Shown: positions 8,614-19,301, numbered from the stretch's first letter. The stretch: DNA of 64,000 nucleotides from Pseudomonas lurida (GCF_002563895.1 NZ_PDJB01000001.1:603501-667500); one strand, 5' to 3'. Numbers and translations: made by a program. The notes: a model not told the origin generated them from the sequence alone.

Positions 8614-9674
8614 CGTGTAGCGTGCTGGTTGAGTGCCCATTCCACATGCTCGCGCACCAGCTCGGACGGGTAATCCCGGCGTGCCTTCAAGGCTTCCAGC
8701 ACGGGAATGCTTGACGGCGCGTTGCCCAGGCCTACCGCGAGGTTGCGCAGCCAGCGCTCATAGCCGGCGCGGCGCAGGGGCGAGCCTTCGGTGCTGCTGA
8801 GGAATGTCTCCTCGTCCCACATAAACAGCTCGGCGAGTTCGGCGTTATCCAGGTTGTGGCGTGGCTTGAAATCACTTTCGGCGGTGGCGCGCGCGAAACG
8901 ATTCCACGGGCAAACGATCTGACAGTCATCGCAGCCGAACACGCGGTTGCCGATCAATGGGCGCAGGTCTTCGGGGATGGCGGTCTTGAGCTCGATGGTC
9001 AGGTAGGAAATGCAGCGCCGGGCGTCCAGTACGTAAGGGCCGACGAAGGCATTGGTGGGGCAGATGTCCAGGCACGCAGTGCAGCGTCCGCAATGTTCGG
9101 TGCTGTGCGGCGCGTCGATCGGCAGCGGTAAGTCGACAAACAGTTCGCTCAGGAAGAAGTAACTGCCGGCCTTGCGATTGAGTACCAAGGTGTTTTTACC
9201 GATCCAGCCCAGCCCGGCTTTTTCGGCGATGGCTTTTTCCAGCACTGGCGCGCTGTCGACGAAGGCACGGAAACCGAATGGGCCGATCTGCGCTTGAATG
9301 CGGTCAGCCAATTGCTGCACGCGCTTGCGGATCAGCTTGTGGTAGTCGCGGCCCAAGGCGTAGCGCGAGATATAGGCTTTTTCCGGCTTGGCCAGCAGTT
9401 GCGCCATTTGCGTGTCGCCGGGCAGGTAATCCATGCGCAGCGAGACCACGCGCAATGTGCCTGGCACCAGCTCATCGGGATGGGAGCGTTTGCTGCCATG
9501 GGCGCCCATGTATTCCATCTCGCCGTGGTAGCCCGCGTCGAGCCAGCGTTGCAGGTGCTGTTCATGCTCGGCCAGGTCCAGGCCGCTGATGCCGACTTGT
9601 TGAAAGCCCAGTTCGCGGCCCCAGTCTTTGATCGATTGGGCGAGGGCTGGCAGATCGGTGGTGATGGCAGGCAT
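8610..9674 (-). CDS. queG: Epoxyqueuosine reductase QueG
   Basis: This cobalamin- and Fe-S-dependent enzyme reduces epoxyqueuosine to queuosine in tRNAs with GUN anticodons. The 354-residue protein has an N-terminal cobalamin-binding region (with the EKAGLGWIGKNTLVLN segment) and two [4Fe-4S] cluster motifs, CGRCTACLDICPTNAF and CDDCQIVCPWN, then a C-terminal HEAT-like segment. The frame stays open nearly 900 bases upstream, antisense to nnrD. The start at 9674 (MPAITTDLPALAQSIKDWG) is chosen from family length and because nnrD is divergent from here. It lacks a clear ribosome site, so the exact start is a little uncertain. Confidence 0.94.
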   Translation of the reverse strand: MPAITTDLPALAQSIKDWGRELGFQQVGISGLDLAEHEQHLQRWLDAGYHGEMEYMGAHGSKRSHPDELVPGTLRVVSLRMDYLPGDTQMAQLLAKPEKAYISRYALGRDYHKLIRKRVQQLADRIQAQIGPFGFRAFVDSAPVLEKAIAEKAGLGWIGKNTLVLNRKAGSYFFLSELFVDLPLPIDAPHSTEHCGRCTACLDICPTNAFVGPYVLDARRCISYLTIELKTAIPEDLRPLIGNRVFGCDDCQIVCPWNRFARATAESDFKPRHNLDNAELAELFMWDEETFLSSTEGSPLRRAGYERWLRNLAVGLGNAPSSIPVLEALKARRDYPSELVREHVEWALNQHATR

Positions 9675-9737
9675 GAGACAAGGGAAACCGCAGGTTAGAT
9701 AGGTATAATTCTGCCAGACATCGGAGCTTGAAGACGC

Positions 9738-10598
9738 ATGCCGCAGACAAAACACGCAATAACCGACGTACAGCCCCTGTTGCACGGCCATTTGCCGCAA
9801 CTGGCCGCACGTTCCCCGGACGCCCATAAAGGCCAGTTCGGCCACCTGCTGGTCATCGGTGGTGACCGTGGCTTCGGCGGCGCAGCCCTGCTGAGCGCCG
9901 AAAGCGCCTTGCGCAGTGGTGCAGGCATGGTTTCCCTGGCGACGCGCCTGGAGCATGTGCCTGCTGCCCTGGCTCGCCTGCCGGAAGTCATGACTGTCGG
10001 CGTCAGCTCGGCCAATCAACTGATGGGGCTGCTGGAAAAGATCTCGGTCATTGTGATCGGGCCCGGGCTCGGTGACGCGTCCTGGGGCAAAAGCCTGCTT
10101 TCTGTGGCCGCCAACGCCGGCCTGCCGCAGGTATGGGACGCCGACGCCTTGAATCAACTCGCCACCGGCAGCGTCAGTTTGCCGGCCGACTGCGTGATCA
10201 CCCCGCATCCGGGTGAGGCGGCGCGCCTGTTGGGTATTTCGACAGCCGAAGTTCAGGCCGATCGACTTAAGGTAACGCGCGCGTTGAGCCACAAATTCAA
10301 CGCAGTGGCTATCCTCAAGGGGGCTGGCAGTTTGATTGCCAGCCCGGACGGTCGTGTTTCGCGATGTGACCAGGGCCATCCGGCCATGGCGACGGCTGGA
10401 CTGGGTGATGTACTCGCCGGCCTGGTTGGCGCGCTGATGGCCCAGGGTATGCCGGCCTATGAGGCAAGCTGCCTGGCCGTGTGGTTGCACGCCACTGCCG
10501 GGGATCGCCAGGGCACCTTTGGTCGCGGGCTGGCGGCGAGCGACCTGATACCCGCCATTCGTCAATTGCTGGAGGAACAGTCGCCGTGTCTGAAGTAA
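9738..10598 (+). CDS. nnrD: ADP-dependent NAD(P)H-hydrate dehydratase
   Basis: This protein repairs hydrated NADH and NADPH (NADHX, NADPHX) by ADP- or ATP-driven dehydration. The 286 residues match only the C-terminal, ribokinase-like YjeF domain, so the epimerase half is absent here. Visible motifs are IGPGLGD, the TPHPGEAARLL nucleotide site, KGAGSLIASPDG and the late glycine-rich AGLGDVLAGLVG segment with the catalytic Asp. Its 3' end overlaps the start of tsaE by 13 bases, a conserved linkage, so the two are very likely translated from one message. Confidence 0.92.
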   Translation: MPQTKHAITDVQPLLHGHLPQLAARSPDAHKGQFGHLLVIGGDRGFGGAALLSAESALRSGAGMVSLATRLEHVPAALARLPEVMTVGVSSANQLMGLLEKISVIVIGPGLGDASWGKSLLSVAANAGLPQVWDADALNQLATGSVSLPADCVITPHPGEAARLLGISTAEVQADRLKVTRALSHKFNAVAILKGAGSLIASPDGRVSRCDQGHPAMATAGLGDVLAGLVGALMAQGMPAYEASCLAVWLHATAGDRQGTFGRGLAASDLIPAIRQLLEEQSPCLK

Positions 10599-11056
10599 TC
10601 CTTTTCCTGGCCGATGAAGAGTCCATGGTCAGCTTCGGCCAGCGCATTGCCCAGGTCACCGCCGGGGCAGGGTTGATCTTCCTGGAAGGCGACCTGGGGG
10701 CAGGCAAGACCACGCTGTCTCGAGGCATCATTCGCGGATTGGGCCACACCGGGGCGGTAAAAAGTCCGACGTTTACGTTGGTAGAACCCTATGAAATCGG
10801 CGGCGTGCGAGCGTTCCATTTCGACCTCTATCGCCTGGTGGACCCCGAAGAGCTGGAATACATGGGTATCCGGGATTACTTCGATGAAGAGGTGTTGTGC
10901 CTGATCGAGTGGCCAGATAAAGGCACAGGCTTTTTGCCAAAGCCGGACCTGACCATTACCATTACGCCGCATGAGCACGGACGTCAGCTGAAGTTGTTGC
11001 CCCAGAGCGCGCGTGGCCAGTCGTGGTGCGCCGCTTTGGCATTGGAATTCAAATAA
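10586..11056 (+). CDS. tsaE: tRNA threonylcarbamoyladenosine biosynthesis ATPase TsaE
   Basis: TsaE is the small P-loop ATPase that drives turnover of the TsaB-TsaD complex making t6A37 in ANN-decoding tRNAs. The 156-residue protein has the Walker A GDLGAGKTTL, the segment VKSPTFTLVEPYE and the Walker B-like FHFDLYRL. The GTG start at 10586 is preferred to the longer open frame because a GGAGGA ribosome site lies ten bases before it and the family N-terminus begins there. It overlaps nnrD and is followed at once by amiB. Confidence 0.95.
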   Translation: MSEVILFLADEESMVSFGQRIAQVTAGAGLIFLEGDLGAGKTTLSRGIIRGLGHTGAVKSPTFTLVEPYEIGGVRAFHFDLYRLVDPEELEYMGIRDYFDEEVLCLIEWPDKGTGFLPKPDLTITITPHEHGRQLKLLPQSARGQSWCAALALEFK

Positions 11057-11071
11057 TTGGTGGGGTTAGGT

Positions 11072-12493
11072 ATGCGCTTTCGCGCGTTGGTTGCTGTCGT
11101 GGGGGTGTTGCTTGCGGCAATGACTGTCAATGCTCTGGCTGCTTCACAGGTGAAAAGTGTTCGCCTGTGGCGAGCGCCGGATAACACGCGACTGGTGTTC
11201 GACCTGTCTGGCCCGGTCCAGCACAGCGTCTTTACCCTGACGGCACCTGATCGCCTGGTGATCGACATCAATGGCGCGACCTTGGCCGCGCCGTTGAAAG
11301 TCTCCACCGCCAATACCCCGATTACCGCCATGCGCTCGGCCCAGCGTACGCCGACCGATCTGCGCGTGGTGATCGACCTGAAAAAGGTCGTGACCCCGAA
11401 AAGCTTCTCCCTGGCGCCAAACGCCCAGTACGGCAACCGGCTGGTGGTCGACCTGTTCGATAACGCCGCCGATGCCGCGCCGCCGCCTGCGCCAACCCCG
11501 AGCGTGGCAACGGTGCCTGCGGTGCCGGTCAACCCGTCGCAACCGCAGGTCAAGCTGCCACCTCCGCCACCGGCCCCGGCCGGCAAGCGCGACATCATCG
11601 TGGTGATCGACGCCGGTCACGGTGGCGAGGACCCGGGGGCTTCGGGTTCGCGCGGCCAGCATGAAAAAGACGTGGTACTGGCCATCGCTCGCGAATTGCA
11701 GCGCCAGGTCAATGGGATGAAAGGCTACCGTGCCGAGCTGACCCGTACCGGCGACTATTTCATTCCCTTGCGCGGCCGTACCGAGATCGCTCGCAAGAAA
11801 GGCGCCGACCTGTTTGTGTCGATCCACGCCGACGCCGCGCCTTCGGCCGCTGCCTTCGGCGCCTCGGTGTTCGCCTTGTCGGATCGCGGTGCTACGTCGG
11901 AGACCGCGCGTTGGCTGGCCGACAGTGAAAACCGGTCCGACTTGATCGGTGGGGCCGGCAACGTGTCCCTCGATGACAAAGACAAAATGCTCGCCGGCGT
12001 ATTGCTCGACCTGTCGATGACGGCCTCGCTGACCTCCAGCCTGAACGTGGGCCAGAAGGTCCTGAGCAACATCGGCCGGGTCACCTCACTGCACAAGCAG
12101 CGGGTGGAGCAGGCCGGGTTCATGGTGCTGAAATCGCCGGATATCCCATCGATCCTGGTGGAAACCGGGTTCATCTCCAACGCCAACGAAGCTTCGAAGC
12201 TGGCCAGCGCCAGCCACCAGCAGGCGCTGGCGCGGTCCATCAGTGCCGGTGTTCGCCAGTTCTTCCAGCAGAACCCACCACCGGGCACCTACATCGCCTG
12301 GCTGCGTGACTCGGGGAAAATCGCCCAGGGCCCGCGTGACCATCGTGTGCAACCGGGTGACACCCTGGCCATGCTGGCGGTGCGTTTCCAGGTGTCGGCC
12401 GCCACATTGCGCAGCGCGAATAACCTGAAGACGGATGAACTGAAAGTCGGCCAGGTGTTGACCATCCCTGGTACTGAATTGGCGGCGCAGTAA
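11072..12493 (+). CDS. amiB: N-acetylmuramoyl-L-alanine amidase AmiB
   Basis: This periplasmic zinc amidase splits septal peptidoglycan during daughter-cell separation. The 473 residues read, in order, as: signal peptide (1-25, ending near ALAAS), AMIN targeting domain (about 28-130), Pro-rich linker, Amidase_3 domain (about 175-395) with [22 protein letters not shown] and [10 protein letters not shown] zinc and catalytic motifs, and a C-terminal LysM module (about 427-472). The ATG at 11072 gives a proper signal peptide; a TTG five codons earlier is possible. The stop overlaps the mutL start (TAATG). Confidence 0.94.
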   Translation: MRFRALVAVVGVLLAAMTVNALAASQVKSVRLWRAPDNTRLVFDLSGPVQHSVFTLTAPDRLVIDINGATLAAPLKVSTANTPITAMRSAQRTPTDLRVVIDLKKVVTPKSFSLAPNAQYGNRLVVDLFDNAADAAPPPAPTPSVATVPAVPVNPSQPQVKLPPPPPAPAGKRDIIVVIDAGHGGEDPGASGSRGQHEKDVVLAIARELQRQVNGMKGYRAELTRTGDYFIPLRGRTEIARKKGADLFVSIHADAAPSAAAFGASVFALSDRGATSETARWLADSENRSDLIGGAGNVSLDDKDKMLAGVLLDLSMTASLTSSLNVGQKVLSNIGRVTSLHKQRVEQAGFMVLKSPDIPSILVETGFISNANEASKLASASHQQALARSISAGVRQFFQQNPPPGTYIAWLRDSGKIAQGPRDHRVQPGDTLAMLAVRFQVSAATLRSANNLKTDELKVGQVLTIPGTELAAQ

Positions 12494-14409
12494 TGAGTGA
12501 ATCACTGCTGAACAGCGGATCCCGCATCGAGCTGCTGAGCCCTCGCCTTGCCAACCAGATTGCGGCGGGCGAGGTGGTCGAGCGCCCGGCATCGGTGATC
12601 AAGGAACTGCTGGAGAACAGCATCGACTCCGGTGCCAAACGCATCGATGTCGATGTGGAGCAGGGCGGCGTCAAGCTGTTGCGCGTGCGTGACGACGGCA
12701 GCGGCATTTCCTCGGATGATCTGCCGCTGGCCCTCGCGCGTCACGCCACCAGCAAGATTCGCGACCTGGAAGACCTTGAGCGGGTGATGAGCCTGGGCTT
12801 TCGCGGTGAGGCCCTGGCCTCCATCAGCTCCGTCGCGCGCCTGACCCTGACGTCCCGTACCCGCAGCGCCGAGCAGGCCTGGCAAGTAGAAACCGAGGGG
12901 CGCGACATGGCGCCTCGGGTCCAGCCGGCGGCACATCCCGTCGGTACGTCGGTGGAAGTGCGCGACCTGTTCTTCAACACCCCGGCGCGGCGCAAATTCC
13001 TCAAGGCCGAAAAGACCGAATTCGATCACCTTCAAGAAGTCATCAAGCGCCTGGCGTTGGCCCGCTTCGACGTGGCTTTCCACCTGCGCCACAACGGCAA
13101 GACCATTCTCAGCCTGCATGAAGCCAATGATGATGCCGCGCGTGCTCGCCGTGTGTCGGCAATTTGCGGCGCGGGCTTCCTGGAGCAGGCGCTGCCGATT
13201 GAAATCGAACGCAATGGCCTGCGGCTGTGGGGGTGGGTGGGGTTGCCGACCTTTTCCCGTAGCCAGGCGGACTTGCAGTATTTCTTCGTCAATGGCCGTG
13301 CGGTGCGCGACAAGCTGGTGGCTCACGCGGTGCGCCAGGCGTATCGCGATGTGCTGTTCAACGGGCGCCACCCGACGTTTGTGCTGTTCTTCGAGGTCGA
13401 CCCGTCGGTGGTAGACGTCAACGTGCACCCCACCAAGCACGAAGTGCGCTTCCGTGATGGGCGCATGGTGCATGACTTCCTCTACGGCACCTTGCACCGC
13501 ACCTTGGGCGATGTGCGTCCGGATGACCAGTTATCTGCACCGATTGTGACGGCGGTGGTTCGGCCAAGCGGCCCGGAAGCCGGCGAGTTCGGCCCTCAGG
13601 GCGAAATGAGCCTGGCGGCCAACCTGCTGCAATCGCCACAGGCGCAGCCTTCGTACACCGCGCCGAATTCGGGCTCCGGTTCCGGTTATCAGTACTCATA
13701 CACCCCGCGCCCGCAGTCGGCGGTGCCTGTGGCCGAGGCCCAGGCTGCGTATCGCGAATTTTTTGCACCGCTGCCGGGGGCCGAGTCGGGCGCACCTGTC
13801 GCCTTGCCCGAAGGCGGGGGGGATATTCCGCCGCTGGGTTACGCGTTGGCGCAGCTCAAGGGCATCTACATCCTGGCGGAAAACGCCCATGGCCTGGTGC
13901 TGGTGGACATGCACGCCGCCCACGAGCGGATCATGTACGAGCGCCTCAAGATTGCCATGGCCAGTGAAGGCCTCAGCGGCCAGCCGCTGCTGGTGCCGGA
14001 GTCCCTGGCAGTGAGCCAGCGTGAGGCCGACTGTGCCGAAGAGCACCACAGCGTGTTCCAGAAGCTGGGCTTCGAACTGCAGCGCCTGGGCCCGGAAACC
14101 CTGGCCATCCGCCAGATTCCCGCGCTGCTCAAGCAGGCCGAGGCCAACCGGCTGGTGGCCGACGTGCTGGCGGACCTGATGGAATACGGCACCAGTGACC
14201 GTATCCAGGCCCACATCAACGAACTGCTCGGCACCATGGCCTGCCACGGCGCCATCCGCGCCAATCGCCGCCTGGCCCTGCCGGAAATGAACGGCTTGCT
14301 GCGCGACATGGAGAACACCGAGCGCAGCGGGCAATGCAACCATGGCCGACCGACCTGGACCCAGATGGGCCTGGACGATCTGGACAAACTGTTCCTGCGC
14401 GGCCGTTGA
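12493..14409 (+). CDS. mutL: DNA mismatch repair protein MutL
   Basis: MutL is the dimeric GHKL ATPase that links MutS mismatch recognition to strand incision. The 638-residue protein has N-terminal ATPase motifs ([31 protein letters not shown]), a low-complexity Ser/Pro/Tyr linker around 370-430 and a C-terminal dimerisation domain. The C-terminal domain contains [12 protein letters not shown], which fits the D(Q/M)HAx2Ex4E metal motif of MutL proteins with latent endonuclease activity, and [11 protein letters not shown]. This agrees with a MutH-less, Dam-less repair system as expected in Pseudomonas. It is translationally coupled to amiB and to miaA. Confidence 0.97.
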   Translation: MSESLLNSGSRIELLSPRLANQIAAGEVVERPASVIKELLENSIDSGAKRIDVDVEQGGVKLLRVRDDGSGISSDDLPLALARHATSKIRDLEDLERVMSLGFRGEALASISSVARLTLTSRTRSAEQAWQVETEGRDMAPRVQPAAHPVGTSVEVRDLFFNTPARRKFLKAEKTEFDHLQEVIKRLALARFDVAFHLRHNGKTILSLHEANDDAARARRVSAICGAGFLEQALPIEIERNGLRLWGWVGLPTFSRSQADLQYFFVNGRAVRDKLVAHAVRQAYRDVLFNGRHPTFVLFFEVDPSVVDVNVHPTKHEVRFRDGRMVHDFLYGTLHRTLGDVRPDDQLSAPIVTAVVRPSGPEAGEFGPQGEMSLAANLLQSPQAQPSYTAPNSGSGSGYQYSYTPRPQSAVPVAEAQAAYREFFAPLPGAESGAPVALPEGGGDIPPLGYALAQLKGIYILAENAHGLVLVDMHAAHERIMYERLKIAMASEGLSGQPLLVPESLAVSQREADCAEEHHSVFQKLGFELQRLGPETLAIRQIPALLKQAEANRLVADVLADLMEYGTSDRIQAHINELLGTMACHGAIRANRRLALPEMNGLLRDMENTERSGQCNHGRPTWTQMGLDDLDKLFLRGR

Positions 14410-15380
14410 TGAGTGCCTTGCCCCCTGCGATCTTCCTGATGGGCCCCACGGCCGCCGGCAAGACCGACCTCGCCATCGAGCTGACCAAAGTATTGCCATG
14501 CGAGCTGATCAGTGTCGACTCTGCCCTGGTTTACCGGGACATGGACATCGGCACCGCCAAGCCTTCGAAAGAGCTGCTGGCCCAATACCCGCACCGTTTG
14601 ATCGACATCATCGACCCGGCGCAGAGCTACTCGGCAGCAGATTTCCGTGCCGATGCCCTGGCCGCCATGGCCGACATCACCGCACGGGGCAATATTCCGC
14701 TGCTGGTGGGCGGCACGATGCTCTATTACAAGGCTTTGCAGGAAGGCCTGGCGGACATGCCGCCGGCCGACGCCCAGGTGCGCGCCGAGCTTGAGGAAGA
14801 GGCTGCACGCCTTGGCTGGCAAGCCCTGCACGACCAGCTGGCGGCGGTAGACCCGGTATCCGCCGCGCGCATTCACCCCAATGACCCCCAGCGGCTCACT
14901 CGCGCCCTGGAAGTCTGGCGCGTAAGTGGGCAGACCATGACTGAACATCGGCTGAAACAAAGTGCGCAAAGTGCTGACGCAGGCGCATCTGGACAGTCAC
15001 AATTGCCCTATACTGTGGCGAATCTGGCCATCGCTCCGGCAAGCCGCCAGGTGCTGCATGAACGAATTGCACAAAGATTCACAATTATGTTGGAACAGGG
15101 GTTTGTGGACGAGGTCGTAGCTCTGCGTTCCAGAGGTGACCTGCATCCAGGGTTACCTTCGATACGTGCTGTAGGCTATCGCCAAGTCTGGGATCATCTG
15201 GATGGCAAGCTGACGTCAGCCGAAATGCAGGAACGCGGCATCATTGCCACGCGCCAATTGGCGAAACGCCAGTTCACCTGGTTGCGCAGCTGGAGCGATT
15301 TGCACTGGCTGGACAGCCTGGACAGCGACAATCTGTCACGCGCCTTGAAATACTTGGGAACGGTCTCCATATTGAGCTGA
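14409..15380 (+). CDS. miaA: tRNA dimethylallyltransferase MiaA
   Basis: MiaA transfers a dimethylallyl group to A37 of tRNAs that read UNN codons. In 323 residues it has the P-loop [11 protein letters not shown], the [16 protein letters not shown] substrate segment and the C-terminal [12 protein letters not shown] motif. The ATG at 14409 overlaps the mutL stop (TGATG) and gives family length; an earlier in-frame start inside mutL is rejected. mutL-miaA-hfq-hflX is the classic gamma-proteobacterial order. Confidence 0.96.
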   Translation: MSALPPAIFLMGPTAAGKTDLAIELTKVLPCELISVDSALVYRDMDIGTAKPSKELLAQYPHRLIDIIDPAQSYSAADFRADALAAMADITARGNIPLLVGGTMLYYKALQEGLADMPPADAQVRAELEEEAARLGWQALHDQLAAVDPVSAARIHPNDPQRLTRALEVWRVSGQTMTEHRLKQSAQSADAGASGQSQLPYTVANLAIAPASRQVLHERIAQRFTIMLEQGFVDEVVALRSRGDLHPGLPSIRAVGYRQVWDHLDGKLTSAEMQERGIIATRQLAKRQFTWLRSWSDLHWLDSLDSDNLSRALKYLGTVSILS

Positions 15381-15474
15381 GTCCTTGCAATTGCCGTCTA
15401 TCCTTGGGGGTGTGACGGCCATAAGCTATCTATTTTCCGATTTTTTATTATTGATCCTTAAAGGAGTGCGGCAC

Positions 15475-15735
15475 ATGTCAAAAGGGCATTCGCTACAAGA
15501 CCCTTACTTGAATACTTTACGTAAAGAGAAAGTGGGGGTTTCCATCTACCTGGTCAACGGTATCAAGCTGCAAGGCACGATCGAGTCGTTCGACCAGTTC
15601 GTGATCCTGCTGAAAAACACCGTCAGCCAGATGGTCTACAAGCACGCTATCTCGACAGTCGTTCCAGTTCGTCCAATCCGTCTGCCTAGCGCAGCGGGTG
15701 ATGATGTAGCTGACGCTGAGCCAGGTAACGCCTGA
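15475..15735 (+). CDS. hfq: RNA chaperone Hfq
   Basis: Hfq is the hexameric Sm-like protein that pairs small RNAs with mRNAs; in Pseudomonas it also acts with Crc in carbon catabolite repression. The 86-residue protein has the family N-terminus [18 protein letters not shown], the Sm1 segment with [13 protein letters not shown] and the Sm2 motif [10 protein letters not shown]. The C-terminal tail is short, as in other pseudomonads. An AAGGAG ribosome site precedes the ATG. An AT-rich stretch at about 15420-15460, just before the gene, could hold its own promoter. Confidence 0.98.
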   Translation: MSKGHSLQDPYLNTLRKEKVGVSIYLVNGIKLQGTIESFDQFVILLKNTVSQMVYKHAISTVVPVRPIRLPSAAGDDVADAEPGNA

Positions 15736-15747
15736 TAGGAGTCTCCT

Positions 15748-17049
15748 TTGTTCTTTGAGCGCCACGGTGGTGGTGAGCGAGTGATCCTCGTTCACTTGGA
15801 TGGACAGGACCCTGAGGCGCGCGAAGATCCGCAGGAGTTTCAGGAGTTGGCAAATTCGGCCGGCGCCGAGACCGTTGCGTTTTTTAACGTACCGCGTCAT
15901 CGGCCAACCGCCAAATTCCTGATTGGCAGCGGCAAGGTCGAGGAACTGCGCGACTTGGTCCACGCCGAAGAAGCCGATCTGGTGATCTTCAATCACGTCC
16001 TCACGCCCAGTCAGGAACGTAACCTCGAACGTGTTTTCGAGTGTCGCGTGATCGACCGTACCGGTCTGATTCTCGATATTTTCGCCCAGCGCGCCCGTAC
16101 CCATGAAGGCAAGCTCCAGGTCGAACTGGCCCAGCTTGACCACATGAGCACGCGCCTGGTCCGCGGCTGGACTCACCTTGAACGCCAGGGTGGCGGTATC
16201 GGCATGCGTGGCCCGGGTGAAACCCAGCTCGAAACCGACCGACGTCTGCTGCGGGTTCGCCTGCGCCAGATCAAGGGTCGCCTCGAGAAAGTCCGCAGCC
16301 AGCGCGAGCAATCGCGTCGAGGCCGTTCACGTGCGGATATCCCTACCGTGTCCCTGGTGGGCTATACCAACGCCGGCAAATCCACACTCTTCAACAACGT
16401 GACGAAATCGGACGTGTACGCGGCCGATCAGCTGTTCGCCACCCTCGACCCGACCCTGCGCCGCCTGGACCTGAACGACCTGGGTCCAATTGTCCTGGCC
16501 GATACAGTGGGTTTCATTCGGCACTTGCCGCACAAGCTGGTCGAGGCATTTCGGTCTACGCTCGAAGAGTCGAGCAATTCCGACCTGCTGTTGCATGTGA
16601 TCGATGCGGCAGAACCGGATCGCATGCTGCAGATTGAGCAGGTGATGCTGGTGCTGGGCGAGATTGGCGCCCAGGACTTGCCGATCCTCGAGGTCTATAA
16701 CAAACTCGATCTGCTTGAAGGCGTAGAGCCACAAATACAGCGCGATGAGAACGGCAAGCCCCAGCGGGTCTGGCTGTCGGCGCGTGATGGCAGTGGTCTT
16801 GAGTTGCTTGAACAAGCCATTGCCGAGTTGCTTGGCAGCGATTTGTTCGTCGGCACCTTGCGATTGCCCCAGCGTTTTGCTCGACTGCGTGCACAGTTTT
16901 TCGAGTTGGGCGCGGTACAGAAAGAAGAACACGACGAAGAAGGTGTCAGCTTGCTGGCCGTTCGATTGCCGCGCTCGGAGCTGAATCGGCTGGTTAGTCG
17001 TGAAGGCGTTGTACCGACAGAGTTCATCGAACAACACACTTTGCAATAA
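15748..17049 (+). CDS. hflX: Ribosome-associated GTPase HflX
   Basis: HflX is a 433-residue GTPase that rescues and splits stalled ribosomes under stress. It has an N-terminal glycine-rich HflX domain, an RGWTHLERQGGGIGMRG loop, then the GTPase domain with GYTNAGKSTL (G1), ADTVGFI (G3) and NKLDLL (G4). It appears to start with TTG at 15748, with AGGAG close before it. No suitable ATG exists nearby, and this start gives the recognisable N-terminus FFERHGGGERVILVHLD. It follows hfq by 12 bases. Confidence 0.95.
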   Translation: MFFERHGGGERVILVHLDGQDPEAREDPQEFQELANSAGAETVAFFNVPRHRPTAKFLIGSGKVEELRDLVHAEEADLVIFNHVLTPSQERNLERVFECRVIDRTGLILDIFAQRARTHEGKLQVELAQLDHMSTRLVRGWTHLERQGGGIGMRGPGETQLETDRRLLRVRLRQIKGRLEKVRSQREQSRRGRSRADIPTVSLVGYTNAGKSTLFNNVTKSDVYAADQLFATLDPTLRRLDLNDLGPIVLADTVGFIRHLPHKLVEAFRSTLEESSNSDLLLHVIDAAEPDRMLQIEQVMLVLGEIGAQDLPILEVYNKLDLLEGVEPQIQRDENGKPQRVWLSARDGSGLELLEQAIAELLGSDLFVGTLRLPQRFARLRAQFFELGAVQKEEHDEEGVSLLAVRLPRSELNRLVSREGVVPTEFIEQHTLQ

Positions 17050-17145
17050 AAGCCTCCTAAAGCGGTTGTGCCGCAGTGGCAGGCATTCTGTAGCATTGGT
17101 CGGCGCGCCGTGGGTGCGTCTTTGCTTTATCAGATGGAGAGCGCT

Positions 17146-18321
17146 ATGGCTTGGAATGAGCCGGGTGGCAACTCGAATAATCAGGATCCTTGGGGTGGTA
17201 AACGCCGCAATAATGGCGACCGCAAGGGGCCACCAGATCTCGACGAGGCCTTCCGAAAGCTGCAGGAAAGCCTGAATGGGTTGTTCGGTGGTGGAAAAAA
17301 ACGTGGTGGTGACGACGGCGGTCGCACAAGCAAGGGCGGTGGCTATGGCCTGCTGGGCCTGGGTCTTGTCGTGCTGGCGGCCGTATGGCTGTACAGCGCC
17401 GTTTACGTGGTGGACGAGCAGGAGCAGGCCGTGGTGCTGCGCTTCGGCAAGTACTACGAAACCGTAGGCCCGGGCTTGAACATCTATTTCCCGCCGATCG
17501 ACAAGAAGTACATGGAAAACGTCACGCGTGAGCGTGCCTACACCAAGCAGGGCCAGATGCTGACCGAAGACGAGAACATCGTCGAAGTGCCGCTGACCGT
17601 GCAGTACAAGATCAGCAACCTGCAGGACTTCGTGTTGAACGTCGACCAGCCGGAAATCAGCCTGCAACACGCTACTGAAAGTGCCCTGCGCCATGTCGTC
17701 GGTTCTACCGCGATGGACCAGGTGCTGACCGAAGGTCGTGAGTTGATGGCCAGCGAGATCAAGGAGCGCCTGCAGCGGTTCCTCGATACCTACCGCACCG
17801 GTATCACCGTCACCCAGGTGAACGTACAGAGCGCTGCCGCACCGCGTGAAGTACAGGAAGCCTTCGACGACGTGATCCGTGCCCGTGAAGACGAGCAGCG
17901 TTCGCGCAACCAGGCTGAAACCTACGCCAACGGCGTCGTGCCGGAAGCCCGTGGTCAGGCCCAGCGCATCCTCGAGGATGCTAACGGTTACCGCGACGAA
18001 GTGGTCTCGCGCGCCAAGGGTGAGGCAGATCGCTTCACCAAGCTGGTCGCCGAGTACCGCAAGGCGCCGGAAGTCACGCGTGAGCGTCTGTACCTGGACA
18101 CCATGCAGGAAGTCTTCAGCAACACCAGCAAGGTTCTCGTGACTGGCAGCAAAGGTGGGCAGAACAACCTGCTGTACCTGCCGCTGGACAAGATGATCGA
18201 AGGTGGTCGTAGCAGCACCAGCGCACCGTCCACCGGTTCCAATGCCGCTGCCAACGAAGCGAGCGCCCGTGCGGCCGCTGACTTGCTGCAACAGCAAACA
18301 CGTACCAGGGAGAGTCGTTGA
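17146..18321 (+). CDS. hflK: FtsH protease regulator HflK
   Basis: HflK is a membrane SPFH/prohibitin-domain protein that forms, with HflC, a large assembly around the FtsH protease. The 391 residues show a cytoplasmic Gly/Asn-rich N-terminus (MAWNEPGGNSNNQDPWGG), one transmembrane helix at about 66-86, and a periplasmic SPFH domain with the usual VVDEQEQAVVLRFGKY opening and a long helical region. The ATG at 17146 has a GGAGA ribosome site; an ATG four codons earlier is less likely. The stop overlaps the hflC start (TGATG). Confidence 0.95.
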   Translation: MAWNEPGGNSNNQDPWGGKRRNNGDRKGPPDLDEAFRKLQESLNGLFGGGKKRGGDDGGRTSKGGGYGLLGLGLVVLAAVWLYSAVYVVDEQEQAVVLRFGKYYETVGPGLNIYFPPIDKKYMENVTRERAYTKQGQMLTEDENIVEVPLTVQYKISNLQDFVLNVDQPEISLQHATESALRHVVGSTAMDQVLTEGRELMASEIKERLQRFLDTYRTGITVTQVNVQSAAAPREVQEAFDDVIRAREDEQRSRNQAETYANGVVPEARGQAQRILEDANGYRDEVVSRAKGEADRFTKLVAEYRKAPEVTRERLYLDTMQEVFSNTSKVLVTGSKGGQNNLLYLPLDKMIEGGRSSTSAPSTGSNAAANEASARAAADLLQQQTRTRESR

Positions 18322-19187
18322 TGAGCAATAAATCGCTGACCGCCCTGATTGTGGGCGTCGTCGTGGTCATCGCTGCCTGGAACTGCTTCTACATCGTGGC
18401 TCAGACCGAGCGCGCGGTGCTGCTGCAATTCGGTCGTGTGGTCCAGGCGGATGTCCAGCCGGGCCTGCATGTGAAAGTCCCCTACGTCAACCAGGTGCGC
18501 AAGTTCGACGCCCGCCTGATGACCCTGGATGCACCGACACAGCGCTTCCTGACCCTGGAAAAGAAAGCCGTGATGGTTGACGCCTACGCCAAGTGGCGCG
18601 TCAAGGATGCCGAGCGCTTCTACACTGCGACCTCCGGCCTCAAGCAGATTGCTGACGAGCGCTTGTCGCGCCGTCTGGAATCGGGCCTGCGTGACCAGTT
18701 TGGTAAGCGCACCCTGCACGAGGTGGTATCCGGTGAGCGTGACGCGCTGATGGCTGACATCACGCGTTCGCTGAACACGATGGCGGAGAAAGAGCTGGGC
18801 ATCGAAGTGGTCGATGTTCGGGTCAAGGCCATCGACCTGCCGAAAGAAGTGAACCGCAGCGTGTTCGAGCGCATGAGCACCGAGCGTGAGCGTGAAGCCC
18901 GTGAGCACCGTGCCAAGGGTAACGAGTTGGCTGAAGGTATCCGTGCGGATGCCGACCGTCAGCGCCGTGTATTGCTGGCCGAAGCCTATCGCGAGTCTGA
19001 AGAGGCCCGTGGTGATGGCGACGCTCAAGCCGCGGCGATCTACGCCAAGGCCTACGGTCAGGACCAGGAGTTCTACGCGTTCTACCGCAGCCTGCGTGCC
19101 TACCGTGAAAGCTTCGCGAACAAAACCGACGTCATGGTGCTGGACCCAAGCAGCGACTTCTTCCGCTATCTGGAAAAGTCCAAGTAA
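18321..19187 (+). CDS. hflC: FtsH protease regulator HflC
   Basis: HflC is the 288-residue partner of HflK. It has an N-terminal membrane anchor (about 6-26) and an SPFH domain beginning IVAQTERAVLLQFGRV, followed by a long helical segment rich in Arg, Glu and Ala (residues 180-240) typical of the coiled-coil wall of the HflKC cage. It is translationally coupled to hflK. The next gene is not the small DUF2065 gene I recall at this place in P. aeruginosa but, after 294 bases, hisZ. Confidence 0.95.
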   Translation: MSNKSLTALIVGVVVVIAAWNCFYIVAQTERAVLLQFGRVVQADVQPGLHVKVPYVNQVRKFDARLMTLDAPTQRFLTLEKKAVMVDAYAKWRVKDAERFYTATSGLKQIADERLSRRLESGLRDQFGKRTLHEVVSGERDALMADITRSLNTMAEKELGIEVVDVRVKAIDLPKEVNRSVFERMSTEREREAREHRAKGNELAEGIRADADRQRRVLLAEAYRESEEARGDGDAQAAAIYAKAYGQDQEFYAFYRSLRAYRESFANKTDVMVLDPSSDFFRYLEKSK

Positions 19188-19278
19188 CCAGCCTGTGATT
19201 CTGTAGGTGTCACTCCCGTCGGGCGGCTAAAACGCCTGGCGGGGTGATCCTTTCGGAAAACGGGTGTATGATGCGGCA

Positions 19279-19301
19279 GCCGGGAAATTCCCGGCTTTTT
19301 T
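19279..19301 (+). terminator. Intrinsic terminator after hflC
   Basis: GCCGGGAA and TTCCCGGC form a tight stem followed by TTTTTT. It closes the tsaE-to-hflC transcription run. The remaining 180 bases to hisZ hold no gene that I can see and probably contain the hisZ promoter and leader. Confidence 0.8.

Noticed and set aside
9675..10565. Upstream extension of the queG frame (651 codons in all)
   Set aside because: It runs antisense through nnrD. The family length and conserved start place the true ATG at 9674.
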